Assembly (NCBI GenBank): GCA_964576115.1
Contig: CAZNUA010000008.1
Location: forward strand, 1 to 64,000
Direction: 5' to 3'
From: CAYSYY01 sp964576115 [NCBI: uncultured Gemmatimonadota bacterium]
GTDB taxonomy: Bacteria; Blakebacterota; Blakebacteria; Blakebacterales
Length of the DNA stretch: 64,000 nt
This document shows, one piece after another, positions 1 through 9,516 of this stretch (the first letter of the stretch is position 1; the number at the start of each line of letters is the position of its first letter). The notes beneath the pieces are model-generated. The model was not told where the DNA came from. It made no database searches and saw only the letters and a program-made list of their open reading frames with translations. The position numbers and the translations under genes are program-made.

Positions 1-1623
1 GCCGGGGCGCAGCACTCCCGTCACCTCTTCCTGAAAACCGGCATACGCCGCCCAGACCGTCCAGGCCCGGACCGCCTCCTCGGGGGTGACGGCCTGATGG
101 GGGTACCAGCCCCCTTCCGGTTGCAGATCCTTGTCGCGGCGGGTCATGGCGGCGTGCAGACCGTAGAAGATCGAATGGTCCGAGCCGGGCAGATCGGAGT
201 TGAAAGCCAGCTCGGCCCCCGCCACCCGCATGGTGCGCCAGGCGAAGGCGCCCCGGCAGCGGTCGGGTCCGATCCGATCCTCTATCCAGGCCTTGTCTTC
301 GACCGTCTGGCAGGGCTGCATCGAGGCAATCAGGTCCAGCTCACCGAAGCGCAGGAAATCGTCGGGATGCACTACCTGGGCGTGTTCGATGCGGTGGCGC
401 AGCGCTCGCGTCCCGGGATTGGCGGCGATGACGCGCTCGTAGAAATCGAGCACCTCGCGGTTGCCGGCGTCGCCGATGGCGTGGATGGCGGCCTGAAACC
501 CGGCCTCCATCGCCTCGGCTACCAGATCTTCGTCGTAGCCGTACTCGTCGCCGCTCACCCCCCGGTGACCGGGCCGGTCGGAATAATCCGCCAGCAGGCG
601 GGCTCCGCGCGAGCCGAGCGAGGCGTCGTAGTAGGCCTTGACGCATTTGACGAGCAGCATGCTGTCGTGATCGGTATCGGGACCGCGCGCGATCCACTCC
701 CGGGTCAGGTCGGGATCGCGGGTCGAGACCATGGCGTAGATCCTGATCGGCAGGTCCCCCCGCTCCTCCATGACCTGGAAGGTTTCCATCAGTTCACTCT
801 TCGTCCCGGCCTGGTGCAGACAGACGAAACCGTCGCGGGCCATCTGCATCAGAGCCGTGCGCATGGTCTGCACCCGACGTTCGAGACTCAGCGGCGGGAC
901 GGCCTCGCGCAGCAGGTTGACGCCCTGATTGACGAGCACCCCGGTCGGCTCACCGTCGGCGTCACGCAGGATCTCCCCCCCCACCGGGTCGGGGGTGTCG
1001 CGGGTTACCCCGGCCACTTCGAGCGCCCGGCGGTTGGCCCAGACCCCGAAGCCGTGCAGGCCGTCGACCAGAACGGGATGGTCGGGAAAAGCTTCGGTCA
1101 GGGGGCGATGATCGGGGTAGCGGTTGGCCCAGTTCCCCTCGTCCCAGCCGTAGCCGACGATCCACTCCCAGGAAGGGACCTCATGCACACTCTCCTGCAG
1201 TCGGGCCACGATCTCTTCGATCGTGTCGAGCCCGCGCAGATCGACCCGGCTCAGATTGCGAGCCACCTCGTCGATATGGACATGCGATTCGATCAGGCCG
1301 GGCAGCACGGTCGCCCCGTTCAGATCGACGGTGCGGGTCGCCTCACCGGCATAACGGCGGGCCCCGGCGTCGCTGCCGACATACAGAATGCGCCCGCCGG
1401 CCACGGCCACCGCCGCCGCATCGGGGTGCCAGCCTTCGGGATCCCAGGGCGCGTCCTCGGCCGGCGTGCCGTCGATGGCGGGATCGGCCCAGTCGAGACT
1501 GTAGACCCGGGCGTTGGTGAGAATCAGCTCGGCCTCGGGGGTTCCCGACCCGCAACCCGACACGAGTCCGAGGGCGAACAGCCCGGTGAACAGACAAGCG
1601 ACGGAGTGATACAGCTGCGGCAT
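1..1623 (-). CDS. YtcJ-like metal-dependent amidohydrolase, lipoprotein (C-terminus outside window)
   Basis: The reverse strand is open from an ATG at 1623 to the window edge (541 codons, no stop), so the C-terminus is missing. AAGGAG lies just upstream of the ATG. The N-terminus is a lipoprotein signal ending in a lipobox (LVSGC), so the protein is probably anchored outside the cytoplasmic membrane. Amidohydrolase family 3 features appear in order: the metal motif ESHVHID, a GYGWDEGNW segment, a lysine-containing strand (LVKCVKAYYD), HAIGDAGN and the late Asp in NSDLPGSDH. These fit the YtcJ/amidohydrolase_3 family, which hydrolyses C-N bonds with a binuclear metal centre. The substrate cannot be told. 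Divergent from the sulfatase at 1788. Confidence 0.88.
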   Translation of the reverse strand, partial: MPQLYHSVACLFTGLFALGLVSGCGSGTPEAELILTNARVYSLDWADPAIDGTPAEDAPWDPEGWHPDAAAVAVAGGRILYVGSDAGARRYAGEATRTVDLNGATVLPGLIESHVHIDEVARNLSRVDLRGLDTIEEIVARLQESVHEVPSWEWIVGYGWDEGNWANRYPDHRPLTEAFPDHPVLVDGLHGFGVWANRRALEVAGVTRDTPDPVGGEILRDADGEPTGVLVNQGVNLLREAVPPLSLERRVQTMRTALMQMARDGFVCLHQAGTKSELMETFQVMEERGDLPIRIYAMVSTRDPDLTREWIARGPDTDHDSMLLVKCVKAYYDASLGSRGARLLADYSDRPGHRGVSGDEYGYDEDLVAEAMEAGFQAAIHAIGDAGNREVLDFYERVIAANPGTRALRHRIEHAQVVHPDDFLRFGELDLIASMQPCQTVEDKAWIEDRIGPDRCRGAFAWRTMRVAGAELAFNSDLPGSDHSIFYGLHAAMTRRDKDLQPEGGWYPHQAVTPEEAVRAWTVWAAYAGFQEEVTGVLRPG

Positions 1624-1787
1624 GACGGACTCCTTCATTCCGGTCGAACGGCGACCGCGGACGCAATCTGTTTCCAGCCGGTTCCGCGGCTGTGATCATC
1701 GTCCCGATCGCCACCGGTTGCAAGCCGGCGACGTGGCCGATAGGGTGCAGGAAAACAACCGGGATCCCTCCGACAGGATAGAGAGAT

Positions 1788-3299
1788 ATGCCTGCTGTCC
1801 CCCGCCGCCGGTTTCTGCAGAATCTCGCTGCCGGCACCGCCGCCGTCACCCTGCCCGGCTTCATGGGCTCCCTGACAGGCTGTTCTCGTCGTCCGGGACG
1901 CCGGCCCAACTTCGTCTTCTTTCTCATCGACGACATGGGCTGGACCGACGCCGGCTGCTACGGCAGTACTCTCTACGAAACGCTTCACATCGACCGGCTC
2001 GCCGCCGACGGCATGCGCTTCACCGACGCCTATGCCGCCTGTCCGGTCTGCTCCCCCACCCGGGCCAGCATCATGACCGGCAGGTACCCGGCCCGGCTCA
2101 ACATCACCGACTGGATCGGAGGGCGCCAACGGGGTTTGATGCTGCCGGCCGAGTACGAACACGCCCTGCCCCTGGAAGAGGTCACCATCGCCGAGGCCCT
2201 GCACGAGGCCGGATATTCCACCGGTTTTTTCGGCAAGTGGCACCTGGGCGACGAGGAACGCTTTCACCCCGAGCATCAGGGTTTCGACACCAATGTGGCC
2301 GGTCACGGCGCCGGCCATCCGGCTTCGTACTGGTACCCGTATGAACGGGGTGGCGACGGCAACACTTACTGGGACGTGCCCGATCTGGAAAACGGCCGTG
2401 AGGGCGAGTACCTGACCGACCGGCTCACCGACGAGGCGCTGGCCTGGCTCGACACGAACGCCGGCGATCCCTTCCTGCTCTATCTGGCACACTACGCGGT
2501 CCATACGCCGATTCAGGGCAAACCGGACCTGACCGCCCGATACGAGGACAAGCTGGCCGGAATGGCCCCGCCGGAAGGGCCGCTGAGCCGGCGGCAGAAG
2601 GAATGGGGCGGCGTCACCCGGCTGGTGCAGGACAATCCCGAGTACGCCGCCATGGTCTCCAGCGTGGACGAGAGTGTGGGACGGGTGATGGCGAAACTTG
2701 ACCAGCTGGGGGTCAGTCAGGACACGATCGTTATCTTCATGAGCGACAACGGCGGGCTGACCACCTTCGCCAACTCCCCCGGCGCCCCGACGGCGGTCCT
2801 CCCCCTGCGGGCCGGCAAGGGCTGGCTGTACGAGGGGGGCATCCGGGAGCCGATGATCGTGCGTTGGCCCGGGGTCGTCGAGCCCGGTTCGGTCTGCCCC
2901 GAAGTCGTCACCAGCACCGACTTCTACCCCACCATGCTGGCCATGGCGGGCCTCGAGTCGCGCCCCGCCCAGCACCTCGACGGTCTCGACCTCACCCCGC
3001 TCCTGCGCGGAAGCGGCTCTCCGGGCCGGGAGGCGGTTTACTGGCATTTCCCCCACTATCACGGTTCGGGGATGCGGCCGGCCGGAGCGGTCCGGGCCGG
3101 GGAGTGGAAACTGATCGAATGGTACGAGGACAGGCGAATCGAACTCTACAACCTGCGTGACGACATCGGCGAGGAACACGATCTGGCCGCGGCAGAACCG
3201 CAGAAAGCGGCTGAACTCAAAGCCATGCTCGAGGCCTGGCGCCGCGCCACCGACGCCCGGATGCCGCGCCACGATCCCGGCCGGGCCCCGGTTCCCTGA
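1788..3299 (+). CDS. Arylsulfatase-type sulfatase, Tat/lipoprotein signal
   Basis: 503 residues. The N-terminus MPAVPRRRFLQNLAAG is a twin-arginine-like signal followed by a lipobox (SLTGC, Cys32), so the enzyme is exported. Family-1 sulfatase signature CSPTRASIMTGR carries the Cys88 that is converted to formylglycine. Asp48/Asp49 (FLIDDMGWTD) are expected calcium ligands, and GKWHLGD is the second signature. C-SP-T-R is a Cys-type site, so it needs FGE or an anaerobic sulfatase-maturating enzyme; neither is encoded in this window. Length is normal for the family. The likely role is removal of sulfate esters from extracellular polysaccharides or glycans; the exact substrate is unknown. Confidence 0.93.
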   Translation: MPAVPRRRFLQNLAAGTAAVTLPGFMGSLTGCSRRPGRRPNFVFFLIDDMGWTDAGCYGSTLYETLHIDRLAADGMRFTDAYAACPVCSPTRASIMTGRYPARLNITDWIGGRQRGLMLPAEYEHALPLEEVTIAEALHEAGYSTGFFGKWHLGDEERFHPEHQGFDTNVAGHGAGHPASYWYPYERGGDGNTYWDVPDLENGREGEYLTDRLTDEALAWLDTNAGDPFLLYLAHYAVHTPIQGKPDLTARYEDKLAGMAPPEGPLSRRQKEWGGVTRLVQDNPEYAAMVSSVDESVGRVMAKLDQLGVSQDTIVIFMSDNGGLTTFANSPGAPTAVLPLRAGKGWLYEGGIREPMIVRWPGVVEPGSVCPEVVTSTDFYPTMLAMAGLESRPAQHLDGLDLTPLLRGSGSPGREAVYWHFPHYHGSGMRPAGAVRAGEWKLIEWYEDRRIELYNLRDDIGEEHDLAAAEPQKAAELKAMLEAWRRATDARMPRHDPGRAPVP

Positions 3300-3340
3300 A
3301 AGCGATTCCACAAAGCGGCATCCCTGCACCGTTCGGGGCG

Positions 3341-3346
3341 TATAAT
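3341..3346 (+). promoter_or_regulatory. Candidate -10 hexamer upstream of the M28 peptidase gene
   Basis: A perfect TATAAT sits 84 bases before the proposed ATG of the peptidase at 3430. No convincing -35 is visible 16-18 bases upstream, so this is only a candidate promoter. A second AT-rich stretch (GTATATAACG near 3386) lies further down the leader. Confidence 0.3.
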
Positions 3347-3429
3347 AAAACTGACCGGTGAACATTTCGAGCCGACTGTTGGTAGTATATAACGAACGTT
3401 CCGACCCACCCAAGCGAAGGGGAGCAACC

Positions 3430-5055
3430 ATGTTCCGGCGACCGACCATCGTCCTGACCGCAGCCCTGCTTCTGCTCGGCTGCACCACTTCTCTGAGCGC
3501 CCAGCAGCATGCCCTCGATTCGATCACGGCCGATGAACTGCGCATGCACCTCTCGTTCATCGCCGCCGACGAACTGATGGGGCGCGATACTCCGTCACCT
3601 GGTTTGAAGATCGCCGCCCGCTATCTGGCCACCCGGGTCGAATCGTACGGCCTGACCCCGCTCATGCCCGATGGTTCCTTCTACCAGATCATCCCCCTGG
3701 AGCGGACCCGCCCTTCGACCGCCTCGTCCATCACCGCCGGCGGGCGGACTTTCCACTTCCCGTCCGACTTCGGTGTGAGCGGAGCGACCGAAGCCCATTT
3801 CGAAGGTGAACTCGTCCTGGCCGGATACGGCGCCAGTGACGAGGAAGCGGGGTGGGATGACTACAGCGGACTGGATTGTGAAGGCAGGATCGTGGTCATC
3901 CTCGAGGGCGAACTGCCCGCGGGACACGCCCTGCGCCTGGAGGACAACCGGCGGCTGCGGATGATGCGCACCTACACCCCGGCCGGAGCGGGTGCGGTGG
4001 CGGTCCTCAATGTCATCTCCCCCTCGCGCGAACGGGAGATGGCCGCCGGCGCCGGGTTCGAGGTCAGCACCGGTCGGGCTTCGTGGCCGGCCGGAGCCAG
4101 CTCGCCCCCGCGCGGCGGTAGCAGTGGTGAACGGCGCGGCGGGATGCAGCGCGGCGGACGGGCACCGGTGCTCGAACTGCGGCACGACTCAGCCGCGGCC
4201 CTGCTCGGCATCTCCCGGGCCGACCTGGACGCGATGTTCGCCCGCCTGGCTCGCGGCGAGCGGGTCGAGGGCCGGGCCATGACCGGCCGCCAGGTCACGA
4301 TCGATCTGACGACCGAATCCGAGTCCGAACACACCCAGAACGTGGTGGCCATGGTGCCGGGCTCCGACCCTGTACTCAAGGACGAGTACGTCGTCATCGG
4401 CGCCCACTACGACCACGTCGGGATCAGGCACGGCGCCTACCCCGACAGCATCTGCAACGGCGCCGACGATGACGGTTCGGGCACGGTCTCGATGCTCGAG
4501 ATCGCCCAGGCCATGATGATCGAGCGCCCGAAGCGGTCGGTTATCTTCGTCTGGCACACCGGCGAGGAGAAGGGCCTGCGCGGTGCCTGGTGGTTCGTGA
4601 ACAACTGCCCCGTGCCGCTCGAGAACATCAACGCCATGCTGCAAATGGACATGATCAGCCGCAACGACCCCGATTCGATCTGCCTTATCGGCTCCCATTT
4701 CGTCAGTTCGGAGCTCGATGCCGTCCACCGGCGGGTCTGCGAGCGGCTCGACCTGATCGCGATCGACGACAAGTACAACGACCCCGACCTGCCCACGAAC
4801 AACTACCACCGACAGAGCGATCACTACGCCTACCACAGCTACTCGATCCCGGCCACCTTCTTCTTCTCCGATATCACGCCGGAGCTGCACACTCCGGCCG
4901 ACGAAGTCCCCCTCTGCGACTTCGACAAGGCCGAACGGGTCACCAAGTTCCTCTACGCCTCGGCTTTGGAACTGGGGAACATGCCCGACATGGTCGCACT
5001 GGACCGCGATCCCGAAATCACCCGTCGGGGTCAGCGGATCGACACCGGGCGCTGA
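3430..5055 (+). CDS. M28-family zinc aminopeptidase, lipoprotein
   Basis: I start at ATG 3430 (542 aa) rather than the in-frame ATG at 3358, because GGGGAG precedes 3430 and a lipoprotein signal (LLLLGC) follows directly. The first part contains an insert resembling a protease-associated domain. The C-terminal M28 zinc core shows its ligands in order: GAHYDHVG (His), NGADDDGSGT (bridging Asp), HTGEEKGLRGA (catalytic Glu pair), MDMIS (Asp) and ELHTPADE (His). M28 enzymes release N-terminal residues from peptides. Part of the exported peptidase set in this window. It ends at a shared terminator facing the cold-shock gene. Confidence 0.92.
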   Translation: MFRRPTIVLTAALLLLGCTTSLSAQQHALDSITADELRMHLSFIAADELMGRDTPSPGLKIAARYLATRVESYGLTPLMPDGSFYQIIPLERTRPSTASSITAGGRTFHFPSDFGVSGATEAHFEGELVLAGYGASDEEAGWDDYSGLDCEGRIVVILEGELPAGHALRLEDNRRLRMMRTYTPAGAGAVAVLNVISPSREREMAAGAGFEVSTGRASWPAGASSPPRGGSSGERRGGMQRGGRAPVLELRHDSAAALLGISRADLDAMFARLARGERVEGRAMTGRQVTIDLTTESESEHTQNVVAMVPGSDPVLKDEYVVIGAHYDHVGIRHGAYPDSICNGADDDGSGTVSMLEIAQAMMIERPKRSVIFVWHTGEEKGLRGAWWFVNNCPVPLENINAMLQMDMISRNDPDSICLIGSHFVSSELDAVHRRVCERLDLIAIDDKYNDPDLPTNNYHRQSDHYAYHSYSIPATFFFSDITPELHTPADEVPLCDFDKAERVTKFLYASALELGNMPDMVALDRDPEITRRGQRIDTGR

Positions 5056-5068
5056 GCACCAAATCAAA

Positions 5069-5096
5069 GCCCCCCGTGACTCATGTCGCGGGGGGC
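5069..5096. terminator. Bidirectional hairpin between M28 peptidase and csp
   Basis: A 12-bp stem (5069-5080 with 5085-5096, one G-T wobble) closes a 4-base loop. It contains six consecutive C-G pairs. It lies between two converging genes. On the minus strand it is followed by TTTGATTTGG, a weak T tract, so it best fits the csp transcript and may also stop plus-strand transcripts. Confidence 0.7.
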
Positions 5097-5122
5097 GCAT
5101 AAAGGGTGATGTTGTCCGGATA

Positions 5123-5326
5123 TCAGACCCGGCGTACGTTCTCCGCCGCCGGGCCCTTCTGGCCTTCAACGACATCGAACTCCACGACGTCACCTTCGTT
5201 GAGGGTCTTGAATCCTTCGCCGACTATCGCTGAGTGGTGAACGAAGCAATCGCCCGATCCATCATCATGCGTGATAAAACCGTAGCCCTTTGTTTCGCTG
5301 AACCACTTGACTGTGCCTCGTGCCAT
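5123..5326 (-). CDS. csp: Cold-shock domain protein (CspA family)
   Basis: 67 residues from MARGTVKWF. This is a complete OB-fold cold-shock protein, with RNP1-like [11 protein letters not shown] and RNP2-like CFVHHSAI for single-stranded RNA/DNA binding. A longer in-frame ORF reaches 5443, but only the part from 5326 matches the family and AAGGAA lies upstream. It probably acts as an RNA chaperone. The leader upstream holds three consecutive hairpins (5351-5405), consistent with the structured 5' regions of csp mRNAs. Confidence 0.95.
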   Translation of the reverse strand: MARGTVKWFSETKGYGFITHDDGSGDCFVHHSAIVGEGFKTLNEGDVVEFDVVEGQKGPAAENVRRV

Positions 5327-5350
5327 ATCTGGTGCATTCCTTCTTGTGTC

Positions 5351-5405
5351 CGGGACTCGTCCCGTGGTACAGATCGGCCCGCTGGGCCGTGACGCTTCCT
5401 GCGTC
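5351..5405 (-). promoter_or_regulatory. Three-hairpin leader of the csp mRNA
   Basis: Three perfect short inverted repeats occur in a row: 5351-5356/5359-5364, 5375-5380/5384-5389 and 5391-5395/5401-5405. They lie between the end of the C69 dipeptidase gene and the csp start, so they would form the 5' UTR of csp. Structured csp leaders that change fold with temperature are known in other bacteria; that role here is inference. Confidence 0.4.
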
Positions 5406-5449
5406 GCGGCTTCACAGTAGTGGGGGTGTGCCGAACACTGCAAGTGCGT

Positions 5450-7069
5450 TCAGAAACGGCTCCGGTACAGGTTCCAGAGCTCATCGCCCGCCTCCCACAT
5501 ACGGTCGAGCACAAGCCGGGCGAAGCTGTTCGAGTAGCTGTTCACGAATTCCTCCGCTGCGGCGGGATCCTCGGCGTACAATTCAACCGCCCGTTCTTCG
5601 ATCAGGGGCAGCTCGGCGAAAGCCTTGTCGAGCAGTTCTGCCCGCACTCCCAGCAGGTAGTCACGGTCGCGGTAGTAGTGGATCTGGGTCAGCCGGCAGG
5701 CCCGGTGGAAAGGCCAGGCCGCGGCGTCGCGGCGGAAGCGGTGCTGTGAGGAGATCGAGAACTCGAGTGGCAGTTCGTGGGTGCCGGCGAAGATCGGGAT
5801 GCGTGGGATGAGGGTGGGACAGTCGAACCCGAGCCAGAGGATGGCTCCGATCGGATCGGGGAGCCACTCCCGGCACTGGATCACGGTCGAGTAGGACGCG
5901 GCGTTGACGGCAATGGTGCGGTGCCGCGGCGCCGAGCCCGGTTCGAGAGTGTTGTAGAGGTTCCGCATGTCCCCGCTCATCCACGGGTTGGCGGCCGGGC
6001 TCGGCTCCAGCTCACCCGAGCGCCGGTTCTCGACTTTGAGGCCCCCGACCGGATCGAGTTCGGAACCCTCATAGGTCGCCCCGAGCAGGTCCATCACATC
6101 GCGGACCGAGACCCTGGCGTCGGGCCGCACCGAGAGGGGCAGTTCGTCGGCGTCGTACTGCAGGTTCAGCGAGGGCGCCAGCCGGCTCAGGGCCCAGTAC
6201 TCGCGATCCGAAAAGGGACGACGGCCGCTGTACGCCTGCCACAGCTTGAAGGGCTCGCCGCTGGCCGGGTCCCACCACCCCATCTCCTGAGCCAGGCTGA
6301 AGACGTTGTCCGAGGCGATGCAGTTGTAGGAATCGGACGGACTGATTTCGGCGATGCGGGGAATGTTGGCCGAGACCGCCACGTGATCGTCGGGAATGCG
6401 CACCGCCGCCCAGACCGCTCCCTTGCGGTCCCGCCCGGGGCCGAAGATTTCGAAGTACCAGGCTTCCTGCGGATCGATGACGGTCAGGCACTCGCCGGTA
6501 TCGGTATAGCCGTACTCCTCGGCCAGAGCGCCCATCATCGCGATCGCTTCCCGGGCGGTACGGCTGCGGGCGATGGCGATTTTCTGCAGTTCTTCGATAC
6601 TGAAGATGCCGTTGGAACTACGCAGCTCGCGCCGTCCCCCGATGGTGGTTTCCCCCATGGCGAGCTGATGCTCGTTCAGGCAGGGGTAGACGGTGTGCAC
6701 GAAGCGGTAGGTTTCGGGGGCCTGGGGAATCTCGCCGAGCGCCTCGAGGGTGCGCAGGTCGCCCACGAACTCGGTCTTCTTGATACGCTTGTTCCAGACC
6801 GGCACCATCTCCCCGGCTTCGTGGGTGCCGCCGGGCACGATCTCGATCCAGTTCCGGCTGGTCCCGTCGCAGGTGTGCGAGGTGATCGTCGAACCGTCGG
6901 TGGTGGCCAGGCGGCCCGCGACGACACTCGAACAGCCATCGGGCGAATCCTTGTCGGCCGGCTCCTGTACGCGGCGATCGGGGCCCGCCAGCAACACGGC
7001 CACGAGTACGAGGCCGAGAAGGGGAGCGACGAGCAGGGCCAGCTGACGGGGACGGGAGGAAGACCGCAT
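5450..7069 (-). CDS. C69-family dipeptidase (PepD-like), exported
   Basis: 539 residues from the ATG at 7069, chosen because AAGGAG sits 7 bases upstream; a longer ORF starts at 7102. A hydrophobic N-terminal segment is followed by DGCSSVVAGRLATTDGST. Its Cys46 aligns with the N-terminal nucleophile of peptidase family C69, which becomes the first residue after processing. The following sequence (TSHTCDG, NEHQLAMGE, SRTAREAIAMMG) is typical of dipeptidase A-type Ntn hydrolases. Expected to cleave dipeptides outside the cytoplasmic membrane. Divergent from the DPP IV gene. Confidence 0.9.
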   Translation of the reverse strand: MRSSSRPRQLALLVAPLLGLVLVAVLLAGPDRRVQEPADKDSPDGCSSVVAGRLATTDGSTITSHTCDGTSRNWIEIVPGGTHEAGEMVPVWNKRIKKTEFVGDLRTLEALGEIPQAPETYRFVHTVYPCLNEHQLAMGETTIGGRRELRSSNGIFSIEELQKIAIARSRTAREAIAMMGALAEEYGYTDTGECLTVIDPQEAWYFEIFGPGRDRKGAVWAAVRIPDDHVAVSANIPRIAEISPSDSYNCIASDNVFSLAQEMGWWDPASGEPFKLWQAYSGRRPFSDREYWALSRLAPSLNLQYDADELPLSVRPDARVSVRDVMDLLGATYEGSELDPVGGLKVENRRSGELEPSPAANPWMSGDMRNLYNTLEPGSAPRHRTIAVNAASYSTVIQCREWLPDPIGAILWLGFDCPTLIPRIPIFAGTHELPLEFSISSQHRFRRDAAAWPFHRACRLTQIHYYRDRDYLLGVRAELLDKAFAELPLIEERAVELYAEDPAAAEEFVNSYSNSFARLVLDRMWEAGDELWNLYRSRF

Positions 7070-7172
7070 GAGAGACTCCTTCATCTTGGATGACCGGGGC
7101 ATTCAGAGTAGCATCATACGCCGATCAGCTGATGACGCCAAATGTCTCGAACCGGAATCCCGGGGGTCCGCC

Positions 7173-9503
7173 GTGAAGAGAATCAGAACCCGCACCGTCC
7201 GTCCGGGCGGATTCGCCGCCACCGACGCCCGGCCGGTCAACCTCAGTGTAATCGCCCTCCTGCTGGGCACACTCGCCTGGCCGGGGATCACGCCGACCGC
7301 CCTCGCCCAGAGCGAGGAGGCCCTGCTCACCGTCGACCGTATCTTCAACTCGGCCGAATTCATGACCGAAGGTTTCGGTCAGGCCCGCTGGCTGGCGGAC
7401 GGATCGGGTTACACCATGCTCGAACGGTCGGACGAGGTACGCGGGGGTACCGATATCGTCCGCTACTCGCCGGCCACCGGTCAGCGCGAGGTGCTCGTTC
7501 CGGCCGACTGGTTCGTGCCCCCGGGAGCCGACCGGCCGCTGCGGATCGAGGACTACACCTGGTCCGATGACGGCTCGAAGCTGATGATCTTCACCAACTC
7601 CCGGCGCGTCTGGCGCCGCAATACCCGCGGCGACTTCTGGGTGCTCGACCTCGAAAGCGGCCGCCTGCAGCAGCTGGGGGGCCACGCCGCGCCCTCGACC
7701 CTCATGTTCGCCAAGTTCGACCCGCAGGCCACCCGGGCCGCCTATGTGAGCTCGGTCTCGCACAATCTCTATGTCGAGGATCTGGCCTCGGGAGAGATCA
7801 CGGCCCTGACCGGTGATGGCTCCGAGACCGTCATCAACGGCACCTCCGACTGGGTCTACGAGGAGGAATTCGGGCTACGCGACGGGTTCCGCTGGAGCCC
7901 CGACGGCAGCCGTATCGCCTACTGGCAGTTCGACGCCTCGGGGGTGGGCACTTTCTTCATGATCAACAACACCGACTCGCTCTATGCCCGGATCGTTCCG
8001 GTCCAGTACCCGAAAGCGGGGACGACCAACTCCGCCTGCCGGGTCGGGGTGGTTTCGGCCGCTGGCGGGCCGACGGTCTGGCTCCGGACTCCCGGCGATC
8101 CCCGCAACACCTATCTCCCCCGCCTCGAGTGGGCGGCCTCTGCCGATGAAGTCGTCATCCAGTGCCTGAACCGGCACCAGAACACCAACCGGGTTCTGCT
8201 GGGTTCGGCTCGCACGGGCGAGGTGCGCACTCTCTTCACCGACCGCGACGAGGCCTGGCTCGATGTCGTCGACGACTGGCGCTGGCTCGAGCAGGGCCGG
8301 CTGATGACCTGGGTCAGCGAACGGGACGGCTGGCGCCACGTCTATATGGCCGACCGCGAGAGCGGAGAACTCACTCTCGTGACTCCCGGCGACTACGACG
8401 TGGTGAACATCCTTTCGATCGACGAAGCCGGCGGCTGGCTCTACTTCATCGCCTCGCCCGACAACCCGGCCCAGCGCTACCTGTACCGCACCCGTCTCTT
8501 CGGTCCCGGACGGCCCGAACGGCTCACTCCCGGCGCGATGGTAGGCACCCACGGCTACACCCTTTCTCCCGACGCCGCCTGGGCCTTTCATACCTGGAGC
8601 TGCTCCGGCGAACCGCCCCGGACCGAACTGATCCGTCTGCCCTCGCACGAGAACGTGCGCACCTTCGTCGACAATGCCCGCCTGCGCTCACGCCTCTCGA
8701 CCCTGGCTCTGGCTGAAACCGAATTTTTCCGGGTCGAGATCGAACCCGGGATCGAGCTCGACGGCTGGTTGATGAAACCGCACGACTTCGACCCGGCACT
8801 GCGCTACCCGGTTCTCTTCCACGTCTACGGCGAACCCGCCGGACAGACCGTGCTCGATCGGTGGGGCGGCACGCGCTACCTCTGGCACACCATGCTGACC
8901 CAGAAAGGGTATCTCGTCATCAGTGTGGACAACCGCGGCACCCCGGCTCCGCGCGGGCGCGAGTGGCGCAAGTGCATCTACGGGCAGATCGGGATCCTGG
9001 CCTCGAAGGACCAGGCGGCGGCCCTGGGCGCGATCGGGCAGTGGGACTTCGTGGACACCGATCGGGTCGGGATCTGGGGCTGGAGCGGCGGCGGTTCGAT
9101 GAGCCTGAACATGATCTTCCGCTATCCCGACCTCTACCACACCGCCATGAGCGTGGCTCCCGTGACCAACCAGCGCTATTACGACACCATCTACCAGGAA
9201 CGCTACATGGGCCTGCCCTCGGAGAACGCCGAAGGCTACCGGCTCGGCTCCCCGATCACCTTCGCCCGCCGGCTCGAAGGCAATCTCCTGCTCGTGCACG
9301 GTACCGGGGACGACAACGTGCACTGGCAGAGTTCGGAAGCCCTGGTGAACGAGCTGATCGCACACAACAAGCAGTTCACCTACTTTCCCTATCCCAACCG
9401 CTCGCACGGCATCTACGAGGGGCCCAACACAACCCGCCATCTCTACACCCTTCTCACCGACTACCTGCTCGAGCACCTGCCCCCCGGCCCCATCGGCCGC
9501 TGA
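7173..9503 (+). CDS. Dipeptidyl peptidase IV (S9B), exported
   Basis: I use the GTG at 7173 (776 aa), because the upstream in-frame ATG at 7068 overlaps the start codon of the divergent C69 gene. The start remains uncertain and has no strong ribosome site. A hydrophobic signal segment ends at ALAQ. The N-terminal half is the DPP4 beta-propeller and carries SDWVYEEEF, the double-Glu motif that holds the substrate amino terminus. The C-terminal alpha/beta hydrolase domain has GWSGGG (Ser638), GTGDDNVHW (Asp713) and RSHGIYEG (His745). DPP IV enzymes release Xaa-Pro dipeptides, fitting use of proline-rich proteins. Confidence 0.93.
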   Translation: MKRIRTRTVRPGGFAATDARPVNLSVIALLLGTLAWPGITPTALAQSEEALLTVDRIFNSAEFMTEGFGQARWLADGSGYTMLERSDEVRGGTDIVRYSPATGQREVLVPADWFVPPGADRPLRIEDYTWSDDGSKLMIFTNSRRVWRRNTRGDFWVLDLESGRLQQLGGHAAPSTLMFAKFDPQATRAAYVSSVSHNLYVEDLASGEITALTGDGSETVINGTSDWVYEEEFGLRDGFRWSPDGSRIAYWQFDASGVGTFFMINNTDSLYARIVPVQYPKAGTTNSACRVGVVSAAGGPTVWLRTPGDPRNTYLPRLEWAASADEVVIQCLNRHQNTNRVLLGSARTGEVRTLFTDRDEAWLDVVDDWRWLEQGRLMTWVSERDGWRHVYMADRESGELTLVTPGDYDVVNILSIDEAGGWLYFIASPDNPAQRYLYRTRLFGPGRPERLTPGAMVGTHGYTLSPDAAWAFHTWSCSGEPPRTELIRLPSHENVRTFVDNARLRSRLSTLALAETEFFRVEIEPGIELDGWLMKPHDFDPALRYPVLFHVYGEPAGQTVLDRWGGTRYLWHTMLTQKGYLVISVDNRGTPAPRGREWRKCIYGQIGILASKDQAAALGAIGQWDFVDTDRVGIWGWSGGGSMSLNMIFRYPDLYHTAMSVAPVTNQRYYDTIYQERYMGLPSENAEGYRLGSPITFARRLEGNLLLVHGTGDDNVHWQSSEALVNELIAHNKQFTYFPYPNRSHGIYEGPNTTRHLYTLLTDYLLEHLPPGPIGR

Positions 9504-9516
9504 GGAGACCCAGATC

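Noticed and set aside
97-1695. 532-codon open frame on the plus strand over the amidohydrolase
   Set aside because: It is a shadow of the minus-strand amidohydrolase; its protein has no recognisable family motif.
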